From Mesorhizobium escarrei (lineage in GTDB: Bacteria > Pseudomonadota > Alphaproteobacteria > Rhizobiales > Rhizobiaceae), in contig NZ_CAKXZT010000168.1 in assembly GCF_935825525.1 (NCBI RefSeq), positions 85,148-149,147 of the forward strand: a stretch of 64,000 nucleotides of DNA. Direction: 5' to 3'. The notes under the pieces are model-generated. The model saw only the letters and a list, made by a program, of their open reading frames with translations, was not told where the DNA came from and did not search any database. The position numbers and the translations under genes were made by a program. Shown in pieces: positions 8,140-16,682 of the stretch (position 1 is its first letter; every line of letters starts with the position of its first letter).

Positions 8140-8570
8140 GCAGGATGGGCTCCCTCCTCTCCCCGACGGGGAGAGGGTGGCCGGAGCGAAGCGGAGGTCG
8201 GGTGAGGGGGCGGTCACCCGTGCCTTTGTCATCCTAGGGCGGAGCAGCCGCGAAGCGGCGTTCATTGAGAGCGCGGCCAACCACGCCTTCGTCATCCTAG
8301 GGCGAAGCAAGGAGCGAAGCGACGCGGCGCAGACCCTAGGATCCATGCCGTTAACTTCGCGCTCCGCAACGGTGCGGAACATCGCTCCCCGTCTTGAGGG
8401 AACGTCGACTGCCGTGGCTTGGCTGGCGGATAGTCTGGACCGCTTGCGCCATTCGGCCGAAGTCACGGAATGGATCCTAGGGTCTACGCCCGCCGCTTCG
8501 CGGCGGCTCCGCCCTAGGATGACGAAAGCGCGTTACGCAGAGCGTGTGCCAGTCTGGCGAGGACCGCTAG
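8140..8570. repeat. Composite palindromic repeat block between ABC transporter genes
   Basis: This 431-bp stretch carries no credible gene. It starts with a hairpin (CTCTCCCCGACGGGGAGAG, about 8156-8174). It then holds two copies of GTCATCCTAGGGCG at about 8228 and 8301 and the inverse CGCCCTAGGATGAC ending near 8523, each with an attached CCGCGAAGCGGC-like hairpin. The inverted ends make it look like nested copies of mobile palindromic elements. It separates the ATPase from its permeases and may affect their expression. Confidence 0.75.
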
Positions 8571-9449
8571 GTGGATAGTTTTCGCGACAAGCTCATCCCG
8601 GTGATCTCGATCCTCGCAGGCGTGGTGGTCGCCTGGTACGTTTTCGCCGTCATCCTCAACGCGCCGTTCCAGCGCGATCTCGACCGCCGTGCCGGCGAGA
8701 CGCCTGATGTTGTGGAGTTCATCGGCAAGACGATGGCGCAGCCGAAGCCGACATTGCCGGCACCGCATCAGGTGGCGGTTAATTTCTTCGAGAACACGTT
8801 TCTGCGCAAGGTCACCAGCAATCGCAGCCTTGTCTACAATGCCTGGGTGACGCTGTCCTCGACTCTGCTCGGCTTCGCTTTCGGCACGGCGCTCGGCATC
8901 CTGATTGCGGTCGGCATCGTGCATGTGGCGACGCTCGACCGCAGCCTGATGCCGTGGATCATCGCCTCGCAGACCATTCCGATCCTGGCAGTGGCGCCGA
9001 TGATCATCGTCGTGCTGGCGGCGATCGGCGTCACCGGCCTGATCCCGAAGGCGCTGATCTCGACCTATCTGTCGTTCTTCCCGGTGGCGGTCGGCATGGT
9101 CAAGGGCCTGCGCTCGCCCGAACTCACCCATCTCGACCTGATGCACACTTACAATGCCAGCCCCTCGCAGACCTTCTGGAAATTGCGCGTGCCGGCATCG
9201 GTGCCGTTCCTGTTCACCTCGATGAAGGTGGCGGTGGCCGCCAGCCTGGTCGGCGCCATCGTCGGTGAGTTGCCGACCGGTGCCGTCGCCGGCATCGGCG
9301 CCAAGCTGCTTGCCGGCGCCTATTACAGCCAGACCATCGATATCTGGTCGGCGCTGGTGGCCGGCTCGGTGGTGGCGGCCTTGCTGGTGATGGTGGTCGG
9401 CATTGCCGGGCGCCTGGTCGACCGTGCCATGGGCGGGAGGCCGGCATGA
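8571..9449 (+). CDS. ABC transporter permease (BPD type)
   Basis: This 292-residue inner-membrane permease has about six hydrophobic segments and the EAA-type loop DLMHTYNASPSQTFWKLRVP (residues about 186-205) that docks on the ATPase. I take the GTG at 8571 as the start, since no better ATG lies in frame near it. It overlaps the next permease gene by four bases, so the two are translationally coupled. It pairs with that second permease in a nitrate/taurine/HMP-type importer. Confidence 0.88.
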   Translation: MDSFRDKLIPVISILAGVVVAWYVFAVILNAPFQRDLDRRAGETPDVVEFIGKTMAQPKPTLPAPHQVAVNFFENTFLRKVTSNRSLVYNAWVTLSSTLLGFAFGTALGILIAVGIVHVATLDRSLMPWIIASQTIPILAVAPMIIVVLAAIGVTGLIPKALISTYLSFFPVAVGMVKGLRSPELTHLDLMHTYNASPSQTFWKLRVPASVPFLFTSMKVAVAASLVGAIVGELPTGAVAGIGAKLLAGAYYSQTIDIWSALVAGSVVAALLVMVVGIAGRLVDRAMGGRPA

Positions 9450-10582
9450 GCGATCTCCTGAGCCTTTCGTCGATCACGCCGCGCTCGTGGCAAGGGTATG
9501 CCGCGCTTGTCCTTCTTGCTGTGGCGCTGCTTCTTTGGCCGCTTGTCGATGCGGCGCCGGGCTATGGTGTCGGTACCGCGGCTTTGATTTTTTTCCTGCT
9601 GCTCCTGGCAATCGAGGCCGATAATTTCCCGCCGGCAATTGGGCTGGTGTTGCTCTTCCTCGGCGCGCATGGCGCGGCGTGGCTGCTGCTCGCCGGCATA
9701 AATGGCAATGAAGGCACCGCTCGCGCATCGTTCTATCTGCTGCTTGCTGCGGCATGGCTTCTGGCCTGGCGCTGCGTGACGGTGCTGTCCGCGCTTCGCC
9801 CGGCCTCGCGCTGGGCGGCGACCGCTTTACGGCTGATCATCCCGGCGATCTTCGGCGCCTGGATCCTGATCATCTGGGAGGCGGTGACGCGCGGCGCCGG
9901 CATCCCTTTCATCCTGCTGCCGCCGCCAAGCGCCATCGGCGTGCGCATCGCCAATTCGCTGCCGGTGCTGGCCGCCGACGTGCGGCAGACCATCTTCAAG
10001 GCGGTGATCTTCGGCTACATCGTCGGTAGCGGCGCCGGCTTCATCGCCGCCATCGCGGCCGACCGCGTGCCGTTCCTGCGCCGCGGCTTGCTGCCGATTG
10101 GCAATATGGTGTCTGCGCTGCCGATCATCGGCGTGGCGCCGATCATGGTCATGTGGTTCGGCTTCGACTGGCAGTCGAAGGCCGCCGTCGTCATCATCAT
10201 GACCTTTTTCCCGATGCTGGTGAACACGGTCGCCGGGCTTGCCGCCTCCGGCCATATGGAACGCGACCTGATGCGCACCTATGCGTCGAGCTACTGGCAG
10301 ACGCTGTTCAAGCTGCGGCTGCCGGCGGCGGCACCCTTCATCTTCAACGCGCTGAAGATCAATTCGACGCTGGCTCTGATCGGCGCCATCGTCGCGGAGT
10401 TCTTCGGCACGCCGGTGGTCGGCATGGGATTCCGGATTTCGACCGAGGTCGGACGGATGAACATCGACATGGTCTGGGCCGAAATCGCAGTTGCAGCACT
10501 TGCGGGTTCGGTCTTTTATGGCGTGGTCGCTCTTTTCGAGAGAGCCGTCACGTTTTGGCATCCCTCCGTCCGTGGTGGATAG
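9446..10582 (+). CDS. ABC transporter permease with extra N-terminal membrane segments
   Basis: This 378-residue permease has a standard BPD transport domain in its C-terminal two thirds, with the EAA-like loop DLMRTYASSYWQTLFKLRLP (residues about 272-291). Four or so extra hydrophobic segments fill the first 120 residues, before the usual domain (IIPAIFGAWILIIWEAVTRG). The family is usually about 260 residues, so the extension is notable. It overlaps the upstream permease by four bases, and the binding protein follows 77 bp later. Confidence 0.88.
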   Translation: MSDLLSLSSITPRSWQGYAALVLLAVALLLWPLVDAAPGYGVGTAALIFFLLLLAIEADNFPPAIGLVLLFLGAHGAAWLLLAGINGNEGTARASFYLLLAAAWLLAWRCVTVLSALRPASRWAATALRLIIPAIFGAWILIIWEAVTRGAGIPFILLPPPSAIGVRIANSLPVLAADVRQTIFKAVIFGYIVGSGAGFIAAIAADRVPFLRRGLLPIGNMVSALPIIGVAPIMVMWFGFDWQSKAAVVIIMTFFPMLVNTVAGLAASGHMERDLMRTYASSYWQTLFKLRLPAAAPFIFNALKINSTLALIGAIVAEFFGTPVVGMGFRISTEVGRMNIDMVWAEIAVAALAGSVFYGVVALFERAVTFWHPSVRGG

Positions 10583-10659
10583 GGGCGGGTTTGGCATCAG
10601 GGCGCAATTGAAGGTCCTGATCCTAAAAGGGTGAACACTTAACTCCAGAGGGTAAAAGC

Positions 10660-11631
10660 ATGAAAAGACTTGTTGTTTCGATGCTGGCCGGCGCGATGTC
10701 GCTTGCCGCGTTTCAGGCGATGGCCGCAGACAAGGTGACGCTGCAGCTGAAATGGGTCACGCAGGCCCAGTTTGCCGGCTACTACGTCGCCAAGGACAAG
10801 GGCTTCTATGAGGCCGAAGGTCTCGACGTCGAGATCAAGCCGGGCGGCCCCGATATCGCGCCCGAGCAGGTGATCGCCGGTGGCGGCGCCGACGTCATCG
10901 TCGACTGGATGGGCGGCGCGCTGGCCGCACGCGAAAAGGGCGTGCCGCTGGTCAATATCGCCCAACCGTTCAAGAAGGCCGGCATGCAGCTGGTCTGCCC
11001 GAAGGACGGCCCGGTCAAGACCGAAGCCGACTTCAAAGGCCATACGCTCGGCGTCTGGTTCTTCGGCAACGAGTATCCGTTCTACGCCTGGATGAACAAG
11101 CTCGGCCTGAAGACCGACGGCGGCCCGGACGGCGTCACCGTGCTGAAGCAGAGTTTCGACGTGCAGCCGCTGATCCAGAAGCAGGCGGATTGCATTTCGG
11201 TCATGACCTACAACGAATACTGGCAGCTCATCGATGCCGGCTACAAGCCGGAAGAGCTGATCGTGTTCAACTACTCGGCCATGGGCAACGACCTGCTTGA
11301 GGACGGGCTCTATGCCTTGGAGGACAAGCTCAAGGATCCGGCCTTCGAGGACAAGATGGTGCGTTTCGTGCGCGCCTCGATGAAGGCTTGGAAATACGCC
11401 GTCGACAATTCCGACGAGGCGGCCGAAATCGTCATGGACAATGGCGGCCAGGACGAGAACCACCAGAAGCGCATGATGGGCGAAGTCGCCAAGCTGATCG
11501 ACAATGCCGACGGCAAGCTCGACCCGGCGACCTACGCGCGCACCGCCAAGGCGCTGCTCGACCAGAAGATCATCACCAAGGAGCCGACCGGCGCCTACAC
11601 GACCGCCATCACCGACAAAGCCATCAAGTAA
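10660..11631 (+). CDS. ABC transporter substrate-binding protein, NMT1/THI5-like
   Basis: This 323-residue periplasmic protein has a Sec signal peptide (residues 1-23, cut after AMA) and the NMT1/THI5-like domain start KWVTQAQFAGYYVAKDKGFY. The family binds thiamine-pyrimidine precursors, riboflavin, nitrate analogues or other small rings. With its neighbours it forms a complete importer, and the adjacent pyrimidine genes favour a pyrimidine-type ligand. An AGAGGG ribosome site lies upstream. The 3' end is followed by short duplications of its last codons (ATCAAGTA units at 11624-11665). Confidence 0.88.
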   Translation: MKRLVVSMLAGAMSLAAFQAMAADKVTLQLKWVTQAQFAGYYVAKDKGFYEAEGLDVEIKPGGPDIAPEQVIAGGGADVIVDWMGGALAAREKGVPLVNIAQPFKKAGMQLVCPKDGPVKTEADFKGHTLGVWFFGNEYPFYAWMNKLGLKTDGGPDGVTVLKQSFDVQPLIQKQADCISVMTYNEYWQLIDAGYKPEELIVFNYSAMGNDLLEDGLYALEDKLKDPAFEDKMVRFVRASMKAWKYAVDNSDEAAEIVMDNGGQDENHQKRMMGEVAKLIDNADGKLDPATYARTAKALLDQKIITKEPTGAYTTAITDKAIK

Positions 11632-11688
11632 CGGCCATCAAGTAGGCGATCAAGTAGGCGATCAACGGGGCCTCGGGGCTGCAATTCG

Positions 11689-11715
11689 AAAAGGGGCGGG
11701 CGACCGCCCTTTTTG
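11689..11715 (+). terminator. Rho-independent terminator after the ABC operon
   Basis: A GGGGCGG/CCGCCCT stem with a GCGA loop is followed by TTTT. It lies about 60 bp after the binding-protein stop codon and would end the transporter transcript. Confidence 0.75.
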
Positions 11716-11816
11716 CTAGGGATGTAAAATAGCCGTTACTGGTGGAAACATCCGCTCGCCACAACCGTTGTTGCGGTGCATCCTCAGCGGATGTCATCGC
11801 CACAACGGAGATTTCC

Positions 11817-12266
11817 ATGCGCATGCAATCTTTCTCGCCGGTGCTTTCGGCGCTGGCTGTTTCGGCTTCCATCCTGTGCGCGTCACCGGCCTTGGCCGAT
11901 AAGATGAAGATGAAGGCGACGCTCGATGGCGCTCAGCAGAATCCACCCGTCACCACTGAGGGCAAAGGCGAGGCCACTCTCGGCTTCGACACCGACACGA
12001 AACAGCTGACCTGGAACGTGACATATTCAGGTCTCAGTGGACCGGCGACGGCCGGACATATTCACGGTCCGGCAGCAAAGGGTGAAAATGCCGGCGTCGT
12101 CGTCCCGTTCAAGGGCGCTCCGAAAAGCCCGTTCAAGGGGGCGGCGGTCCTGACCGACGCGCAGGCTGCCGACCTGATGGCCGGCAAATACTACATCAAC
12201 ATCCATACGGCGGCCCACAAGGACGGCGAGATCCGCGGGCAGATCGAGAAGGCGGCAACGATGTAG
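11817..12266 (+). CDS. CHRD domain protein, secreted
   Basis: This protein of about 149 residues has a signal peptide (residues 1-28, ending CASPALA) and one CHRD domain, with the typical core GPATAGHIHGPA and the C-terminal YYINIHTAAHKDGEIRGQI. The ATG at 11817 follows a GGAG and starts the signal peptide, which is why it is preferred over an in-frame ATG 75 bases upstream. CHRD domains were named from chordin and are common in periplasmic or exported bacterial proteins of unknown role. It appears to be a single-gene unit. Confidence 0.82.
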   Translation: MRMQSFSPVLSALAVSASILCASPALADKMKMKATLDGAQQNPPVTTEGKGEATLGFDTDTKQLTWNVTYSGLSGPATAGHIHGPAAKGENAGVVVPFKGAPKSPFKGAAVLTDAQAADLMAGKYYINIHTAAHKDGEIRGQIEKAATM

Positions 12267-12318
12267 CGGAACGTCGCCGGAGAGGGCGCTGCGTTAAGCT
12301 GTCAAAGTCTGCGGGACA

Positions 12319-12477
12319 GCGCCCCCCTCTGTCCTGCCGGACATCTCCCCCACTTGGGGGGAGATCGGATGTCACAATTGCTTTCGCCAATTTTCAACGT
12401 AAGAGGAAAGGCAGGGCAATGAAGCCGCCGATCTCCCCCCAAGTGGGGGAGATGCCCGGCAGGGCAGAGGGGGGCGC
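12319..12477. repeat. Large inverted repeat, 48-bp arms
   Basis: Arms at 12319-12366 and 12430-12477 are inverse copies (starting GCGCCCCCCTCTGTCCTGCC and ending in the mirror image) with only a few mismatches. Each arm also contains its own C-rich/G-rich hairpin (CTCCCCCACTTGGGGGGAG type). The spacer is 63 bp. It lies between the convergent CHRD and TPP-enzyme genes. The structure fits two head-to-head copies of a rhizobial palindromic element; it could also act as a terminator for both strands. Confidence 0.8.
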
Positions 12478-12513
12478 GAAGGAACTCGGCCTGACTAGCT
12501 ATGCCTCTGGCGC

Positions 12514-14163
12514 TTACGACCTGTCCCGTATCTGGGTCATCGTCCGGGTCGGCGTGATCGCCTCGGGGTCGAGCTTGATTTCGACGATCGACGGCTTGCC
12601 GCTGGAGCGCGCGCGTTCGAAGGCCGGCGCGAAGTCGGCCGTCTTCTCGACCGTTTCGCCATGGCCGCCATAGGCGCGGGCGAGCGCCGCGAAGTCGGGA
12701 TTCTTCAGGTCGGTGGCGACGACGCGGCCCGGATACTCGCGCTCCTGGTGCATGCGGATGGTGCCATAGATGCCATTGTTGACGACAACGACGATGATCG
12801 GCAGATCGTACTGCACGGCGGTGGCGAACTCTTGGCCGTTCATCAGGAAGCAGCCGTCGCCGGCGAAGGCGATCACGTCGCGCTCGGGGAACAATTCCTT
12901 GGCAGCGACCGCCGCTGGCGTGCCGTAGCCCATCGAGCCGGCGGTCGGTGCCGCCTGCGTGGCAAAGCGGCGGGAACGGTGGAAACGGTGCACCCAGGTG
13001 GCGTAATTGCCGGCGCCGTTGGTGAGGATGGCGTCGTCGGGCAGCATTTTTTCGAGATAGTCCATGATCGGCCCCATCTGGACGGCGCCGGGACCGCTTT
13101 CGGGCGGTGTCGACCAGTCGAGATAGGCGGCGTGCAGCTTCGCTGTTTCATCCGCCCATGCAGGCGTGGCGGCCGGCTTGCGCCCGGCAAAGGCTTCGAC
13201 GAAGGCGGACGGCGACGCGTTGATCGCCAGCGTCGGCCGGTAGACGCGGCCGAGCTCGCCGGCGTCGGCGTGGACATGGACCAGCGTCTGGTCGGGGTAG
13301 GGGCTCTTGAGCAGCGTATAGTCGGAGGACGGCATCTCGCCCATGCGGCCGCCGATCAGCAGCACGAGGTCGGCCTGCTTGATGGCGGTCGCCAGCTTCG
13401 GGTTGATGCCGATGCCGACATCGCCGGCATAGTTCGGGTGGAGATGATCGAACAGCATCTGGCGGCGAAAGGAGCAGCCGACCGGCAGCGCCCAGGCTTC
13501 GGCGATCGTCCGCATCCGCGCCACGGCCTCCGCATCCCAGCGCGTGCCGCCGAGGATGACGAAGGGGCGCTTTGCCTTGTTGAGAAGCTTTTCCAGCGCA
13601 TCAAGCTCGGCCTCGCCCGGCCGCGTTTCGACCGGCGTGTGGGGCAGGGCTTCCGGCGCTTCCGCCAGGCTGGTCAGCATGTCTTCAGGCAGCGAGATGA
13701 CGACCGGGCCGGGACGGCCGGAGGTCGCCACCGCGAAGGCGCGGGTGACGAATTCGGGAATGCGCGCGGCGTCGTCGATCTCGACCACCCATTTGGCGAT
13801 GTCGCCGAAGAACCTGGCGTAGTCGACCTCCTGGAACGCCTCGCGCTGCTTGGCGTGGCTGGCGACTTGGCCGATGAACAGGATGACGGGCACCGAATCC
13901 TGCATGGCGATGTGGATGCCGGCCGAGGCGTTGGTGGCGCCGGGGCCGCGGGTGACGAAGCAGATGCCAGGCTTGCCGGTCAGGCGGCCATGGCAATCGG
14001 CCATCATCGCGGCACCGCCTTCCTGGCGGCAGACGATGGTGCGGATCGGCGAATCGTGCAGCGCGTCGAGCACCGCAAGGTAGGATTCGCCGGGCACGCA
14101 ATAGATACGCTCCGTTCCGTTGGCTTCGAGCGCATCGACGATCAATTGTCCGCCGGTCTTCAT
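12514..14163 (-). CDS. Thiamine pyrophosphate-dependent enzyme (acetolactate synthase/oxalyl-CoA decarboxylase superfamily)
   Basis: This 549-residue protein has the three-domain TPP enzyme layout. The N-terminal Pyr domain carries the catalytic Glu in CRQEGGAAMMAD (residue about 48). The C-terminal PP domain has the TPP/Mg motif GDGCFLMNGQEF and, about 28 residues after GDG, the NN of VVVVNNGIYG. The start overlaps the stop of the CoA-transferase gene by four bases. That pairing recalls oxalate degradation (formyl-CoA transferase plus oxalyl-CoA decarboxylase), but sequence alone does not fix the substrate, and an acetolactate-synthase-like reaction is possible. Confidence 0.85.
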   Translation of the reverse strand: MKTGGQLIVDALEANGTERIYCVPGESYLAVLDALHDSPIRTIVCRQEGGAAMMADCHGRLTGKPGICFVTRGPGATNASAGIHIAMQDSVPVILFIGQVASHAKQREAFQEVDYARFFGDIAKWVVEIDDAARIPEFVTRAFAVATSGRPGPVVISLPEDMLTSLAEAPEALPHTPVETRPGEAELDALEKLLNKAKRPFVILGGTRWDAEAVARMRTIAEAWALPVGCSFRRQMLFDHLHPNYAGDVGIGINPKLATAIKQADLVLLIGGRMGEMPSSDYTLLKSPYPDQTLVHVHADAGELGRVYRPTLAINASPSAFVEAFAGRKPAATPAWADETAKLHAAYLDWSTPPESGPGAVQMGPIMDYLEKMLPDDAILTNGAGNYATWVHRFHRSRRFATQAAPTAGSMGYGTPAAVAAKELFPERDVIAFAGDGCFLMNGQEFATAVQYDLPIIVVVVNNGIYGTIRMHQEREYPGRVVATDLKNPDFAALARAYGGHGETVEKTADFAPAFERARSSGKPSIVEIKLDPEAITPTRTMTQIRDRS

Positions 14164-15335
14164 TTTCCTGACCTCTCCAGTTCGGCAAGGATTTCTTCGG
14201 TGTGTTCGCCGAGGCGCGGCGAGGACCGCTCATAGACCAGCGGCGTGGCCGACATGACCATCGGCGCGCGCACCGAGGGCAACAGATTGCCGTGGCCGTC
14301 GTCGAGGTCGAGCCGCATGCCGCGCGCGATGGTCTGCGGGTCGGCGAACATCTCGCCGATCGTGTTGATCGGGCTGGCAGGCACGCCAGCCGCCTCCAGT
14401 TTGGCCAGCAGCGGATCGCGATCGAAGGTTTTCAGCGCCTCGATTATATGCTCGCGCAGCTTCGCCCGGTTGGCGACCCGGGCGGGGTTGGTGGCGAAAT
14501 CAGGGTCGGATGTCAGGTCGCCCAAGCCGACGGCTGCGCAGAATTTGGCGAACTGGCCGTCATTGCCGATGGCCAGGATGATATGGCCGTCCCTCACCGG
14601 CACCACTTCGTAGGGCGCGATGTTCATATGCGCATTGCCCATCTGCACCGGCGATTTTCCCGAGACCAGATAGTTGAGGTTCTGGTTGCCGAGCGCCGAG
14701 ATCTGGCTGTCGTAGAGTGCCATGTCGATATGCTGGCCTTCGCCGGTCTTCTCGGCGTGGCGAAGTGCGGCCTGAATGGCGATTACCGAATAGAGGCCGG
14801 TGAAAATGTCGGATATGGCGACACCGGCTTTTTGCGGCTCGCGGCCAGCCTCGCCGGTGATCGACATCATGCCGGCCATGCCCTGGATGATGAAGTCATA
14901 GCCGGCACGCGGCGCATAGGGCCCGTCCTGGCCGAAGCCGGTGATCGAGCAATAGACCAGCCGCGGGTTTATTTCCCTGAGGCTCTTATAGTCGAGGCCG
15001 TGTTTCTTCAGCCCGCCGAGCTTGAAGTTCTCGATCAGCACGTCCGATGTCGCGGCCAGCCGGCGCACGGTCTTGGCGCCTTCGGGCGTCGAGAAATCGA
15101 TGGCGATGGAGCGCTTGCCGCGATTGCAGGAATGGTAGTAGGCGGCCGAGAGGTTTTCGCCGTCATGGCTCATGACGAACGGCGGACCCCATTTGCGGGT
15201 GTCGTCGCCGCCATCCGGGCTCTCGACCTTGATCACGTCGGCGCCGAGATCGGCAAGCAGTTGCCCGGCCCACGGTCCGGCCAGGATGCGGGCGAGCTCG
15301 ATTACGCGGACGCCTTTCAGCGGAGGCTCAGTCAT
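14160..15335 (-). CDS. CaiB/BaiF family CoA-transferase
   Basis: This 391-residue class III CoA-transferase has the family N-terminus GVRVIELARILAGPWAGQ, the segment RGKRSIAIDFSTPEG, and the catalytic Asp in GEGQHIDMALYDSQ (residue about 195). Such enzymes move CoA between carboxylic acids via an aspartyl-CoA intermediate. It is coupled by a four-base overlap to the downstream TPP enzyme, so both likely act on the same acid or acyl-CoA. Formyl/oxalyl-CoA chemistry is one candidate among several. Confidence 0.88.
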   Translation of the reverse strand: MTEPPLKGVRVIELARILAGPWAGQLLADLGADVIKVESPDGGDDTRKWGPPFVMSHDGENLSAAYYHSCNRGKRSIAIDFSTPEGAKTVRRLAATSDVLIENFKLGGLKKHGLDYKSLREINPRLVYCSITGFGQDGPYAPRAGYDFIIQGMAGMMSITGEAGREPQKAGVAISDIFTGLYSVIAIQAALRHAEKTGEGQHIDMALYDSQISALGNQNLNYLVSGKSPVQMGNAHMNIAPYEVVPVRDGHIILAIGNDGQFAKFCAAVGLGDLTSDPDFATNPARVANRAKLREHIIEALKTFDRDPLLAKLEAAGVPASPINTIGEMFADPQTIARGMRLDLDDGHGNLLPSVRAPMVMSATPLVYERSSPRLGEHTEEILAELERSGK

Positions 15336-15380
15336 GGATTACCGTGTTGATCGGAAACGCAGGCTCTAGTCCTCTTTGTT

Positions 15381-15449
15381 ATGCATGTCGTTATCCCAAA
15401 CCGCTGCGCACCCTAGGCTCTAGACCGAGGCCGTTTGGGCAACATGCAC
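15381..15449. repeat. Interspersed palindromic element, copy 1
   Basis: The ends ATGCATGTCGTT and AACATGCA are near-inverse, with an inner CCCAAAC/GTTTGGG pair and a further internal hairpin. Related copies lie at 27724 and 36165 in this window. This copy falls between two minus-strand genes, so it is not simply the terminator of convergent genes. Its structure is that of a folded RNA or a non-coding mobile element. Confidence 0.65.
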
Positions 15450-15546
15450 TATCAATCCCGCGTGCTGCTGTCACGGCTCTTGCAATGGGCCAAACCCGAT
15501 TATGCCCCAAACCCGATTATGCCAATGTCGACCGTGCCAATCTCGA

Positions 15547-16482
15547 TCACGCTTGTTTCAGCACGCTGTCGGCCCATGCGGCGAAATCGTCCATGATGAT
15601 ATTTCGATTCACCTCGTTCAGGCTTTCGTGGCGGGTCTCGGCGTAAACCTTTGAAACGAGATTCGAAAAGCCCATCCTGTGCAGGCGCCCAGCGAGATGG
15701 CTGACCGCCTTGCCGCCGTCGGTGGCGGGATCCTTTTCGCCGCCGACCAGGCAGATCGGCAGGGTCTTGCGGATGCCGGAAAATTTGGTGTCGTCGGCGC
15801 CGTCGAAGACAAAGCCGAACAGATCGCGCCACATCGACACCGAGGCATCCCAGCCGCACAGCGGATCGGCGATGTATTTGTCGACTTCGGCCGCGTCGCG
15901 CGACAGCCAGTCGAACGGCGTCCGGTGATCGGGGACGGCCTTGCCCCAGGCCTGGAAGGTCAGTCTCGGCAGCATGCGCGACGGCATGTCGGAGCCGAGC
16001 CGGAATTTTTCCCAGGCCAGGATGATTTGCGCGGCACGACTGGCCAGTCCGGCGGAAAAATTGGCGTTCCAGATGGCGGCGGCGTGCAGCCGGTTCGAAT
16101 GATGAAGCATATAATTCAGCGCGACGAGGCCGCCCATGGAATGGCCGAAGACGATGACGGGCAGGCCTGGATGGTCGCCGGCGATCAGGTCATGCACGGC
16201 GGCGACATCGGCGATGACCTTGGCGCCGCCATCCACTTTGGCGAATGTGCCGAGCGGAGCCTCTGGCGCCTTGGTTGCGCCATGGCCGCGATGGTCATGG
16301 GCATAGACATGGAAGCCGCACTCGCCCAGAAATGTAGCGAAGCGGACATAACGCGCCGCGTGTTCGGCCAGTCCGTGATTGATCTGGACGACTGCGCGCG
16401 GGCGGCCCTCGGCGCGTTTCACATAAAGGTTGAGCTCGGCGCCGGTCGGCGATCGCAGCACGCGCTTTTGGCTGAATGACAT
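15547..16482 (-). CDS. Alpha/beta hydrolase, monoglyceride lipase-like
   Basis: This 311-residue protein has an alpha/beta hydrolase fold of the serine aminopeptidase/monoacylglycerol lipase type. The oxyanion region is NHGLAEHAARY, the nucleophile Ser sits in VFGHSMGGLVALN (residue about 115), and the catalytic Asp and His are probably in VGGEKDPATDGG and AETRHESLNE. It has no signal peptide, so it is probably cytoplasmic and cleaves a small lipid ester or lysophospholipid. It is transcribed away from the RNase T2 gene. Confidence 0.85.
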   Translation of the reverse strand: MSFSQKRVLRSPTGAELNLYVKRAEGRPRAVVQINHGLAEHAARYVRFATFLGECGFHVYAHDHRGHGATKAPEAPLGTFAKVDGGAKVIADVAAVHDLIAGDHPGLPVIVFGHSMGGLVALNYMLHHSNRLHAAAIWNANFSAGLASRAAQIILAWEKFRLGSDMPSRMLPRLTFQAWGKAVPDHRTPFDWLSRDAAEVDKYIADPLCGWDASVSMWRDLFGFVFDGADDTKFSGIRKTLPICLVGGEKDPATDGGKAVSHLAGRLHRMGFSNLVSKVYAETRHESLNEVNRNIIMDDFAAWADSVLKQA

Positions 16483-16682
16483 TGTCGCTTCGTCTCCAAC
16501 GCGTATTTGCGCCTGCGAACATTTGTGTGCGCCGACGCCGGTTTTGCGTCAATCCGTTGGCGGTGTTTCGCAGCGCTGTTCTTGCGCCGCAACGCGGAGC
16601 ATCGCAATTCTGACATCGAGAATTTGCTACCACGAGAGGGCGGCGGTCTGTTGCCGCAGCACTTTGCAACCGGGGAGTACCC

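Noticed and set aside
8140..8570. Small protein of about 149 residues reading through the repeat block
   Set aside because: The frame is made of repeat sequence and overlaps the permease start; it has no protein-like features.
12661..15350. Two long plus-strand open frames opposite the TPP enzyme and CoA-transferase
   Set aside because: They mirror the high-GC third positions of the real minus-strand genes and show no domain or ribosome site.
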